Of a DNA stretch of 64,000 nucleotides, positions 23,327 to 35,417 are shown one piece after another. Position numbers and translations under genes: made by a program. Source of the stretch: Neocallimastix lanati (nom. inval.) (Eukaryota; Neocallimastigomycota; Neocallimastigomycetes; Neocallimastigales; Neocallimastigaceae); the NCBI GenBank assembly GCA_016946835.1, contig JACVTC010000002.1, positions 1 to 64,000 on the forward strand. Reading direction: 5' to 3'. A model generated the notes under the pieces. The model did no database searches and was not told the DNA's origin. It saw only the letters and a list, made by a program, of their open reading frames with translations. Position 1 is the stretch's first letter; each line of letters begins with the position of its first letter.

Positions 23327-24727
23327 TTATTGTGGACCAGCACTTTTAACAACAGAATTGTAAACATTATTAACATTTTCAGCTGAATATTGATATGGAA
23401 CTGAAGTAAGTCCATCAATTCGAGTAATAGAATTGCTATTGGCTGTGGATCCGAAATCATTATTACGTTGAATAACTGATCCTTCTTGTTTAGAATCAAG
23501 ATTAGTGGAAATTGGTTTGTTAGCATTACGGAAAACGTTACCTTCTACTAAAGCTTTAGCTCCCATACGAATATTAACTGAGGAAGCTTCTATATTTTCA
23601 TAAACATTATTAAAGACATGACCAGTACCAAAACGAAGAGATGGAAGACGAGAACCAACATTCTTGAAGTAATTATGATGATAGGTAATATGTAATTTAC
23701 CAGTATCTTCACCAGCATTACTATCACTATGACCAATTAAAGAAGCCTTGTAATGATCATGAACATAATTCCAAGAAATAGTAATGTAATCGGAAGCATG
23801 AGTGAAATCAATTAAACCATCATAATAATCTTTACCATGATTTCTATCATTGAAGAATTCACAATGATCAACCCAAATATTTGTAGATTTTTGAGCATTA
23901 ATACAATCTTTATTAGAACCTAAACAATAACTGAATTTAAGATTTTGAATAATGATATTTTTAGCATTCTTAATCTTGAGACCAGCACCGGTAATACCTG
24001 AATTCTTATTAGCACCAATAAGAGAAGTGTTAGAATTGACAGTAACATCAGCATTAAGTTTAATAATACCATTAACTTTAATGATCTTAGCATTATTTCC
24101 TTTAAGAGCAGTTTCTAATTGAGATTGATTTGAAACAGTAATAGTTTGACCACCACTACCACCATTAGTACCACCATTCATTGAAGCATAACCAATGACT
24201 CCTGAAGAAGCAGAAGCGTTAGATGTAGTATATTGAACATTTGGAGCATAATTATTATTTTGAGGAATAGAAGCATTATTGGTAGGAGCTTTATTATTAT
24301 TGCTAGCGTTATTCACATTTGAATTATTCACATTTGAATTATTCACATTTGAATTATTAGCATTGGAAGAAGGAGAAACTTCATTTGAAGGAACACATTG
24401 AGAATACCATTGATTCATGGGTTTACAAGCATAACCAGAAGAACAACAAGTTACACCATTCCAAGTAGAACTAATTAAAAAAAATTTAAAAAAATATATA
24501 TATATATATAAATATATAAAAAAAGAAAATTTTTATATTTCATAATTAACATGATTTATCTTCAAATTAAATATTATTTTTAAATTTATATAAAATTTTT
24601 CAAAATAATAATAAATAATTAAATAATTAAATAAATACCCTCCACATTGACCAAATGGAGATGCACAATTAGCAGCAAAAACGGAAGCGATATTAAATAA
24701 AGAAGTTATAATAATAAATGATTTCAT
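23327..24727 (-). CDS. CBM1-pectate lyase (PL1), copy 2
   Basis: Exon 1 is 24727-24639 and exon 2 is 24470-23327, with a 168-nt intron; 410 aa. It differs from copy 1 in the protein only at residue 7 (Ile for Leu, signal peptide). Like copy 1 it has Thr in VQYTTSNA, Gly in NAGEDTG and Ile in ITRIDG, which set copies 1 and 2 apart from the rest. All PL1 and CBM1 key residues are kept. Its upstream region is interrupted about 600 bases from the start by the left junction of the inverted block, so it lacks upstream motif 2. Confidence 0.95.
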
Positions 24728-25060
24728 TTTTAATAATTATAAAAGATAAATGATTTATTAATAAAATACAATATAATTATTTTATATATATAAATTTTTA
24801 TAATAAATTATTTTAAATATATATATATATATTTTTTTTTATTTATTTAATAAATATAAAATATATTATTATTTACAAATACCAAAATAAAAAAAAATTT
24901 ATTGTATTTATAAAAAATTTTAATATTTTTATAAAAATTAAAAATTAATGAAAAGTACTATATATATTAATTAAAATATATGAATAATAATAGATAAATA
25001 AATAATATCATTTAAAAATTTTGACTAAATTTAATTTCATTATAATATTAATATAATAAA

Positions 25061-25077
25061 TGGAGGGAAAATTTTTA
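25061..25077 (-). promoter_or_regulatory. Conserved upstream motif 1, copy 2
   Basis: TGGAGGGAAAATTTTTA, 334 bases upstream of the start codon, identical to copy 1. Confidence 0.5.
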
Positions 25078-26515
25078 TTAAAGTTTATATATTAATAATT
25101 AATTATATAATAAATTAAAAAAAATTATTAATAAATTTTAATAAATATTAAAATATATTTTATTTTTTTTTAATAATGAAATTATCATTATTAATAAATT
25201 ATATATTTAAAAAAATTCTTTTTAAACTAATAGGATATTTCTTATAAAATTATTCTTCAAATTTTTTTATTGTTATTATTATATATATTATTATATAAAT
25301 TAAAGTAATATAAATAAAAATTATACATGTAAAATTTACTTAATATTTTTAAAAAATATAAATATTAATATAATATATTAATTTTTTATTTATAATTTAT
25401 TTATTTTTTATTTATTTTCTATTTTTTTTTTTTTTTTTTTTAATTTGTTACCTTTATATTAAAAAAATCATAAAACTTAATCCTTTTAAAAATACATAAT
25501 TCTAAATCTTAAATTTATTAAAAATTATTATTTATTATATTTATTAAGTTCAAACTAAATAATGAATATAATAATAAATAAAAAAATGACATTCTCTTAT
25601 TTAATATTATTTAATAAAAAAAATATATTTAATATATTTATAAATATGAAATTAACTAATTAACTATTGGAAAAATACATATAATGAAAATAAATAAAAA
25701 AAATTTTTTTTTTTTTTTAATTAAAAAAAATTACAACATGAAACTGAAAATTTAAAATAATATTTAATATTTAAAAAATATCAAAGAAAGAACAAAATAA
25801 TTAGTAGATAAAAATTAAATATTATTTAAATGATAGCATTTTAAAATTTATAAATTATATAAAAAAAAGAAGGAAATGAATTTAATACTGATACTATTAA
25901 ATTATTTTAAAAAATTTTTTTCTTACATAAAAATTACTGAAATATTATAAAGCAAAAAAAAAAAAAAAAAAAATCATTAATTCTTAAAATTAATATTTAA
26001 ATTTTTAAATATTTACTTTTTTTTATTTAAAAGAAAACTAAATATTCCAGAGGTTTAAAAAAAAAAGATTTTCAAGTAATATTTATAACATTACAATCAG
26101 TAATAACGATTAGAGTTTAAAATTATAAACAATTATTTATATTAAATATTATCTTTTTATTAAAGCAAAAAGTTTATAAAATAACATTTTTTATTAGTAA
26201 CTTTTTCAATGAATTTGAGTTATTTAAAAATTATTTTAAAATATATTAAAATTTTAAATATAACTATAATATATATAATTTATATTAATTTCAAGTAATT
26301 AATATAATCTCAAAAAGAAAATATAATGAAATATTCCCATATTTAATATATTATTTAATTGATATTTAAATAAATATATATTTTATAAATATAAAGTTAA
26401 TAAATTTAAAAGGACATAAATATTATTTATAACTAATAAAAATAATATCATGAAACAAAATTTTAATATAATATAATATTTAATTAAAGAAAATTTAATA
26501 CTTAAATAATAATAT

Positions 26516-26553
26516 GTGCACCACAAATAACGGCAAGCAATTTACCTGTACAA
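26516..26553 (+). promoter_or_regulatory. Conserved upstream motif 2, copy 3
   Basis: Complement of the block that begins TTGTACAGGTAAATTGC and ends near TTTGTGGTGCAC, here about 600 bases upstream of copy 3. It has half-palindromic GTAC-containing ends and is unusually GC-rich for the spacer. Confidence 0.4.
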
Positions 26554-26795
26554 ATTGTATATTTTTTATTTATTTTATTTTAATTTATATAACAATAAAA
26601 TATAGTAAAAATTATTTAAATAGTAATTTTTTAAAAATTATCGATTTTTAAAAAATATTTTTAAAAATATCATTTATTAATAATGATAATTTCGTAATTT
26701 AAAAAAAAAATAAAATATATTTTAATATTGATTAAAATTTATTAATAATTTTTTTTAATTTATTATATAATTAATTATTAATATATAAACTTTAA

Positions 26796-26812
26796 TAAAA
26801 ATTTTCCCTCCA
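26796..26812 (+). promoter_or_regulatory. Conserved upstream motif 1, copy 3
   Basis: TAAAAATTTTCCCTCCA on the plus strand, the reverse complement of motif 1, 338 bases before the ATG. Confidence 0.5.
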
Positions 26813-27149
26813 TTTGTTATATTAATATTATAATGAAATTAAATTTAGTCAAAATTTTTAAATAATGATATTATTTATTTATCTATAATATTCATATATT
26901 TTAATTAATATATATAGTACTTTTCATTAATTTATAATTTATATAGAAAAATAAAAAATTTTTATAAATACTGTAGATTTCCTTTGTATTTTTTTTTTGT
27001 TTGTTTTGTAAATTATTATATTTTTTATATTTATTAGATAAATAAAAAATATAAATATATCTATAATAATTTATTATAAAAAATTATATATATAAAATAA
27101 TTATATTGTATTTTATTAATAAATCATTTATCTTTTATAATTATTAAAA

Positions 27150-28550
27150 ATGAAATCATTTATTATTTTAACTTCTTTATTTAATATCGCTTCCGTTTTT
27201 GCTGCTAATTGTGCATCTCCATTTGGTCAATGTGGAGGGTATTTATTTAATTATTTAATTATTTATTATTATTTTGAAAAATTTTATATAAATTTTAAAA
27301 TAATATTTAATTTGAAGATAAATCATATTAATTATGAAATATAATAATTTTCTATTTTTTATATATTTTTATATATACATATATTTTTTTAAATTTTTTT
27401 AATTAGTTCTACTTGGAATGGTGTAACTTGTTGTTCTTCTGGCTATGCTTGTAAACCCATGAATCAATGGTATTCTCAATGTGTTCCTTCAAATGAAGTT
27501 TCTCCTTCTTCCAATGCTAATAATTCAAATGTGAATAATTCAAATGTGAATAATTCAAATGTGAATAACGCTAGCAATAATAATAAAGCTCCTACCAATA
27601 ATGCTTCTATTCCTCAAAATAATAATTATGCTCCAAATGTTCAATATGCTACATCTAATGCTTCTGCTTCTTCAGGAGTCATTGGTTATGCTTCAATGAA
27701 TGGTGGTACTAATGGTGGTAGTGGTGGTCAAACTATTACTGTTTCAAATCAATCTCAATTAGAAACTGCTCTTAAAGGAAATAATGCTAAGATCATTAAA
27801 GTTAATGGTATTATTAAACTTAATGCTGATGTTACTGTCAATTCTAACACTTCTCTTATTGGTGCTAATAAGAATTCAGGTATTACCGGTGCTGGTCTCA
27901 AGATTAAGAATGCTAAAAATATCATTATTCAAAATCTTAAATTCAGTTATTGTTTAGGTTCTAATAAAGATTGTATTAATGCTCAAAAATCTACAAATAT
28001 TTGGGTTGATCATTGTGAATTCTTCAATGATAGAAATCATGGTAAAGATTATTATGATGGTTTAATTGATTTCACTCATGCTTCCGATTACATTACTATT
28101 TCTTGGAATTATGTTCATGATCATTACAAGGCTTCTTTAATTGGTCATAGTGATAGTAATGCTAGTGAAGATACTGGTAAATTACATATTACCTATCATC
28201 ATAATTACTTCAAGAATGTTGGTTCTCGTCTTCCATCTCTTCGTTTTGGTACTGGTCATGTCTTTAATAATGTTTATGAAAATATAGAAGCTTCCTCAGT
28301 TAATATTCGTATGGGAGCTAAAGCTTTAGTAGAAGGTAACGTTTTCCGTAATGCTAACAAACCAATTTCCACTAATCTTGATTCTAAACAAGAAGGATCA
28401 GTTATTCAACGTAATAATGATTTCGGATCCACAGCCAATAGCAATTCTATTACTCGAACTGATGGACTTACTTCAGTTCCATATCAATATTCAGCTGAAA
28501 ATGTTAATAATGTTTACAATTCTGTTGTTAAAAGTGCTGGTCCACAATAA
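27150..28550 (+). CDS. CBM1-pectate lyase (PL1), copy 3
   Basis: Exon 1 is 27150-27238 and exon 2 is 27407-28550, with a 168-nt intron starting GTATTT and ending AATTAG; 410 aa. Plus strand because it lies in the inverted block. Differs from copies 1-2 by VQYATSNA, NASEDTG and ITRTDG, residues it shares with copies 4-8. It keeps Ile in SVIQRNN like copies 1-2, so it is intermediate. Three SNVNN linker repeats. All catalytic-region and Cys residues intact. Confidence 0.95.
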
Positions 28551-29607
28551 GAAGTTAATTATTATAAAATTAAATTATAATAATTTAGATTCTTTTTATA
28601 AATTAAAATATATATATATAGGAATAAAAATAATAATTCAATATAATGATATTTTTATATATTTTTATTTTTAAAAAAATATTTTCTTTTATTTTTAAAT
28701 ACATTATATATAAAATTATTTAATTTTATTTTTTTTATTCTATTTCAAAAGTTAAATGTATATAATAATTTATAGATTATTATTTTTTTATTAATATATA
28801 AAAATTAAAATGATGTAATAATGTATTATACCATAAATAATGTATTATGAAATAGAAAAATAAAAATTTTAATAAAATGTTTTTTTAATATAAAATTTAT
28901 TAATAAAATAAAATAAAATAAAATATTAATAAAAAAAAAAAAAAATAAAAAAAAAAAACTTGAAATATTATATTTGAACATTATATTTACAAAAAATAAT
29001 TGATTATAAATTTTTAAATATATAGAGCAAGATTACTATTTATTCGTTACCTTATTTTATTTTATTTTTTTTTTTTTTAAAAAAAAAAAATAAATATTCA
29101 AGAAGTTAAAAAAAATTCATATATTATTGTTATAAAATTTCATAATCACTGTAAAGGATTATTTATAGTATAATAAAGATATTACAATTTTCATAATAAT
29201 TATTTAAATATAATTATTATTATAATTTTAATTTTATTTTCAAACAAAAAGATAATGAAAAACTTTTTTTCCTGTTACCTTTTTATTGTATTATATGAAA
29301 ATTTTATATGAGATAATATCATATTAAAATATATTCATATATTTTATAAATAAAAAATATATCTATATATAATTAATATTTATAATTAAATAAAAAATGT
29401 GTCAAAAAATATATATATAAATAAAAATCAAATAGTATAATATAATAATTATGAATTTAAATATTAATATTAATTTAATAATTATTAAATATTTTATAAT
29501 GATGATAATAAAATATAAATATTATTTATAACTATAATAACATGAAACAAAACTTTATTATAATAAAATGTTTAATTAAAGAAAATTTTAAACTTAAATA
29601 ATAATAT

Positions 29608-29650
29608 GTTCACCTCAAATAACAAATAACGGCAAGCAATTTACCTGTAA
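29608..29650 (+). promoter_or_regulatory. Conserved upstream motif 2, copy 4
   Basis: Same block as at copy 3 (CGGCAAGCAATTTACCTGTA), with a small AACAAAT duplication at its outer side. It lies about 590-630 bases before the ATG. Confidence 0.4.
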
Positions 29651-29888
29651 AAAGTGTAAATTTTTTATTTATATTATTTTTATTTATATAACAATAGTAT
29701 AAATTATTTAAATAGTAATTTTATAAAAAATATCCTATTAGTTTAAAAAGAATTTTTTTAAATATATAATTAATTAATAATGATAATTTCGTAATTTAAA
29801 AAAAATAAAATATATTTTAATATTTATTAAAATTTATTAATAAATTTTTAATTTATTATATAATTAATTATTAATATATAAACTTTAA

Positions 29889-29905
29889 TAAAAATTTTCC
29901 CTCCA
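29889..29905 (+). promoter_or_regulatory. Conserved upstream motif 1, copy 4
   Basis: TAAAAATTTTCCCTCCA, 338 bases before the ATG, the same distance as copy 3. Confidence 0.5.
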
Positions 29906-30242
29906 TTTATTATATTAATATTATAATGAAATTAAATTTAGTCAAAATTTTTAAATAATGATATTATTTATTTATCTATAATATTCATATATTTTAATTA
30001 ATATATATAGTACTTTTCATTAATTTATAATTTATATAGAAAAATAAAAAATTTTTATAAATACTGTAGATTTCCTTTGTATTTTTTTTTTGTTTGTTTT
30101 GTAAATTATTATATTTTTTATATTTATTAGATAAATAAAAAATATAAATATATCTATAATAATTTATTATAAAAAATTATATATATAAAATAATTATATT
30201 GTATTTTATTAATAAATCATTTATCTTTTATAATTATTAAAA

Positions 30243-31643
30243 ATGAAATCATTTATTATTTTAACTTCTTTATTTAATATCGCTTCCGTTTTTGCTGCTA
30301 ATTGTGCATCTCCATTTGGTCAATGTGGAGGGTATTTATTTAATTATTTAATTATTTATTATTATTTTGAAAAATTTTATATAAATTTTAAAATAATATT
30401 TAATTTGAAGATAAATCATATTAATTATGAAATATAATAATTTTCTATTTTTTATATATTTTTATATATACATATATTTTTTTAAATTTTTTTAATTAGT
30501 TCTACTTGGAATGGTGTAACTTGTTGTTCTTCTGGTTATGCTTGTAAACCCATGAATCAATGGTATTCTCAATGTGTTCCTTCAAATGAAGTTTCTCCTT
30601 CTTCCAATGCTAATAATTCAAATGTGAATAATTCAAATGTGAATAATTCAAATGTGAATAACGCTAGCAATAATAATAAAGCTCCTACCAATAATGCTTC
30701 TATTCCTCAAAATAATAATTATGCTCCAAATGTTCAATATGCTACATCTAATGCTTCTGCTTCTTCAGGAGTCATTGGTTATGCTTCAATGAATGGTGGT
30801 ACTAATGGTGGTAGTGGTGGTCAAACTATTACTGTTTCAAATCAATCTCAATTAGAAACTGCTCTTAAAGGAAATAATGCTAAGATCATTAAAGTTAATG
30901 GTATTATTAAACTTAATGCTGATGTTACTGTCAATTCTAACACTTCTCTTATTGGTGCTAATAAGAATTCAGGTATTACCGGTGCTGGTCTCAAGATTAA
31001 GAATGCTAAAAATATCATTATTCAAAATCTTAAATTCAGTTATTGTTTAGGTTCTAATAAAGATTGTATTAATGCTCAAAAATCTACAAATATTTGGGTT
31101 GATCATTGTGAATTCTTCAATGATAGAAATCATGGTAAAGATTATTATGATGGTTTAATTGATTTCACTCATGCTTCCGATTACATTACTATTTCTTGGA
31201 ATTATGTTCATGATCATTACAAGGCTTCTTTAATTGGTCATAGTGATAGTAATGCTAGTGAAGATACTGGTAAATTACATATTACCTATCATCATAATTA
31301 CTTCAAGAATGTTGGTTCTCGTCTTCCATCTCTTCGTTTTGGTACTGGTCATGTCTTTAATAATGTTTATGAAAATATAGAAGCTTCCTCAGTTAATATT
31401 CGTATGGGAGCTAAAGCTTTAGTAGAAGGTAACGTTTTCCGTAATGCTAACAAACCAATTTCCACTAATCTTGATTCTAAACAAGAAGGATCAGTTGTTC
31501 AACGTAATAATGATTTCGGATCCACAGCCAATAGCAATTCTATTACTCGAACTGATGGACTTACATCAGTTCCATATCAATATTCAGCTGAAAATGTTAA
31601 TAATGTTTACAATTCTGTTGTTAAAAGTGCTGGTCCACAATAA
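30243..31643 (+). CDS. CBM1-pectate lyase (PL1), copy 4
   Basis: Exon 1 is 30243-30331 and exon 2 is 30500-31643, with a 168-nt intron; 410 aa. The protein differs from copy 3 only by Val for Ile in SVVQRNN, and the upstream 350 bases and intron are almost identical to copy 3, so these two are the most recent pair within the inverted block. Three SNVNN repeats. CBM1 Cys and aromatic residues and PL1 motifs are intact. Confidence 0.95.
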
Positions 31644-34600
31644 GAAGTTAATTATTATAAAATTAAATTATAATAATTTAGATTCTTTTTATAAATTAAA
31701 ATATATATTTATAGGAATAAAAATAATAATTCACTATAATGATATTTTTATAAATTTTTATTTTTAAATAAAGGTTTTCTTTTTTTTTAAATACATTATA
31801 TATAAAATTATTTAATTTTATTTTTTTATTTCATTTCAAAAGTTAAATGTATATAATAATTTATAGATTATTATATATTTATTAATATATAAAAATTAAA
31901 ATGATGTAATGATGTATTATACTATAAATAATGTATTATGAAATAAAGAAATATAAATTTAAATAAAAAGTTTTTTTAAAAATTAACATTACATTAAAAT
32001 GAATTATTAAAAATGAATTAAATATTTTTTTTTCTTTTAAATTAATATTTCATTAAAATGAATTAATAAAAATGAATGATTATTAGGTATTATTAATTTA
32101 TTTTATTAATATAAACCTAACATTTAAGGAATTATCTAAAATTTAACTTATTTTTCAAAATATTATAATTATTTTTTTAATTATAAAAGTTTTTTTTATA
32201 AGATCTTTACTATACTTAATATTTTAAAAATAATATTAAATATAAAATAAACTAAATAATTATAAATACTAATTTAATGTCATTAGGTTAAATTAATTCA
32301 TTATAAGGATTTTTTATTATATATTAATAGTGAAAAAGTGTTAATTTCTAATATTAATGCTTTTTATTAATAATGTTATAATAATTTAAAATTCATGATG
32401 TTCGTATCAAATAATCTTTATTTAATTTTAAAAAAAAATTATATATCGATAAAAATATTTATATACATCTATAAAACTCTTGAACTCTATGAAATATTTA
32501 GGGAAATTTATCTTGAGAACATTGAAAGATTAATTAATTAAGATAATATATAAATAAAAATATATAAAATATTTTATTTGAATTATTTATAATGATATTA
32601 AAATTTTATTTATATTCTATATATCTTTTTGAAATAGAATGATCTGATTAAAAAAAATTAAATATTCAAGAGGTTAAAAACAAATTAAAATATTATTATT
32701 ATAATTTTTTAGTAATCCCTGAAAAGGATTATTTATGAATTAAAAAAATATTACAATTTTCATAATAAAAATTATTTTAATATTAATTATTGGTTTATTA
32801 ATAAATCTATTTTCAAACAAAAAGTTAATAAGAAACATTCTTTTTTTAGTTACCCTTTTATTATATTATATGAAATTATAACATATATAATAATTATAAA
32901 TTTAAATATTATTATTTAATTATTAAAATATTTAATAAAAAAATTTTTTTTTAATTATATAGTAAATATTTTCTCCAAACATATACTTTCAGAATAGCGG
33001 GAAAAAAATAAATAAAAAAAAAAGGAATTGTGTCAGAACTTAAAAACTATTTTAATATGATATTATAAAATTAAAATTTTGAAACAGAAATAAATAAAAT
33101 ATAATAAATTTTGATTATTAAACTTAATAAATGTAAATATTATAGAAGGAATAATACTTAATTTTTTTTTATTTCTATTTTAATTCTTTATTTGTTACAT
33201 TTTATTAAAAATTTGTTTTATTTCTATTTTAATTCTTTATTTGTTACAATTTATTAAATATTACTGGTAAATTGCTTGCTTATTTGTGGTGCACGTATTA
33301 TTATTTAAGTTTAAAATTTTCTTTAATTAAATATTATATTATATTAAAATTTTGATGCATGTTATTATTCTTATTATTTATAAATAATATTTATGTTTTA
33401 TTAACATTATAAATATTTTAATAATATTTATAAATATTTTTTCTATTAATTTATTGATTAAAAAAATATTAAATATGGGAATACTTCATTATATGTATTT
33501 ATATAAAAATATATATTTTTATATTGTTTAATATAAAATTAATAGTTTTATATGAAATTAATATATGCAAATATATGTTTTATAATTATATTTTAAAATT
33601 TGATATATTTTATATAAAATTTATTTTTAAAATTTTTAAAATAACATAATAAAAAGATATGGAAAAAAAATTTATTATGTTACAATTTTATTTTAAATTC
33701 TAATTGTAAAAATAATTATAATAATAATTTTAACCTTAATAATGTTAATAATAAAATTACTATTAATAAATCATCATTATGAGCCTTTTAAAGTTATTAA
33801 CTTTATAAATATATTTTTATTTATTTATCTATTAAATAATATATTAAATATGGGAATATTTCATTACATATTCTTTTTAAGATTATATTAATTACTTGAA
33901 ATTAATATAAATTATATATATATATTATAGTTATATTTCAAATTTTAATATATTTTTAAAATAATTTTTAAATAACTCAAATTCATTGAAAAAGTTACTA
34001 ATAAAAAATGTTATTTTATAAACTTTTTGCTTTAATAAAAGATAATATTTAATGTAAATAATTGTTTATAATTTTAAACTCTAATCGTTATTACTGATTG
34101 CAAAGTTATAAATATTACTTGATAATCTTTTTTTTTAAACCTCTGGAATATTTAGTTTTCTTTTAAATAAAAAAAGTAAATATTTAAAAATTTAAATATT
34201 AATTTTAAGAATTAATAATTATTTTTTTATGTTATATAATATTTCAATAATTCTTATTTAAAAAATAAAATTTAAAATAATTTAATACTATTAATATTAA
34301 ATTCAATTCCTTCTTTTTTTTATATAATTTATAATTTTTAAAATACTATTATTTAAATAATATTAATTTTTTATTTACTAATTATTTTGTTCTTTCTTTG
34401 ATATTTTTTAAATATTAAATATAATTTTAAAGTTTTGGTTTCATGTTACAATTCTTTTTAATTAAAAAAAAAAAAAAAAAAATTTTTTTTTATTTATTTT
34501 CATTATATGTATTTAGTAGTTAATTAGTTAATTCCATATTTATAAACATATTAAATATAGTTTTTTATTATTATTATTATTATAAAATAATATTAAATAT

Positions 34601-35125
34601 GAGAATGTCATTTTTTTATTTTTAAAAGGATTAAGTTTTATCATATTTTTAATATAAATATAACAAATTTAAAAAAAAAAAAATAATAAAAATAAAATAA
34701 AATAAACAAATGAATAGAAAATACATAAAAAATAAATATATTATAAATAAAAAATTAATATATTACATAAATATATATATTTTTTAAAACTATTAAGTAA
34801 AATTTCCAAGTAATATTTAAAAAAAAAGTAACAAATAAAGAATAAAAACAGAAATAAAAAAATTAAGTATTATTCCTTGTGTAATAATTATATTTATTAA
34901 ATATAATAATCAAAATTTATTCATTTTTATTTATTTTTGTTTCAAAATTCTAATTTTATAATAGTATATTAAAATAGTTTTTAAGTTCTGACACAAATCC
35001 TTTTTTTTTTTTTTTTTTTTTTTCCGCTATTTCAAAAATATAAAAAAAATTTTTTATTTGATTTATTTTAAAAATTAAATATTAATATTTAAATTCATAA
35101 TTATTATATTATACATTATAATATT
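31644..35125. other. Spacer from copy 4 to Copia-1
   Basis: No gene. 31644 to about 33264 is spacer in the inverted orientation. After the junction near 33264 it is in the orientation typical of minus-strand copies. A 32-base stretch is duplicated in tandem just before the junction (about 33173-33205 and 33216-33248). Confidence 0.7.
33261..33300 (-). promoter_or_regulatory. Orphan copy of upstream motif 2
   Basis: GGTAAATTGCTTGC followed by TATTTGTGGTGCAC, in the orientation that fits a minus-strand gene to its left, but no such gene is there. It sits at the right junction of the inversion and is best read as the motif that once belonged to copy 2. Confidence 0.5.
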
Positions 35126-35396
35126 TGTTAAATATAACACTTAAATTCAGAAATGATATTTATATTTTATTATGTGTTTATTTATTTATTTATTTATTTA
35201 TTGCTTTTACATTTAGAAAGACCTTATTCATTTAAGAATATGTTATTACATGTTATTTATATTTATTTTCTAGTCTAACATTATTGGTAACATTTAACGT
35301 TACACTGCATTATATTATCGAATAAAAAAATATTTTACACTTAATAATGTAGTATAATGTACAATGTAATTAAACACATAACTGTGATATTTAACA
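35126..35396 (-). repeat. Copia-1 3' LTR (element sense)
   Basis: 271 bases. Immediately inside, 35397-35405 reads TTCCCCCTA, on the minus strand TAGGGGGAA, an excellent polypurine tract abutting the LTR. Confidence 0.95.
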
Positions 35397-35417
35397 TTCC
35401 CCCTACATTGGCATTTT

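Larger units (their letters stand above)
24728..27149. other. Divergent spacer between copies 2 and 3
   Basis: No gene. The upstream regions of the head-to-head copies 2 and 3 face each other. An orientation switch at about 25326-25330 marks the left junction of the inversion: array spacer sequence to its right is reverse-complemented. Long poly-T (25422-25440) and poly-A runs occur. Confidence 0.7.
28551..30242. other. Short spacer between copies 3 and 4
   Basis: No gene. About 1.7 kb, less than half the length of the other spacers. It joins the 3' flank of copy 3 directly to upstream sequence of copy 4 and lacks much of the middle spacer, so a deletion has occurred. Poly-A and poly-T runs lie near 28930-28960 and 29060-29090. 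Confidence 0.7.

Noticed and set aside
23203-23526. 107-codon frame overlapping the 3' end of the pectate lyase, repeated in every copy (MLTNQFPLIL...)
   Set aside because: It is a shifted reading of the PL1 C-terminal codons and 3' flank. It recurs only because the gene is duplicated, and its tail differs between copies.
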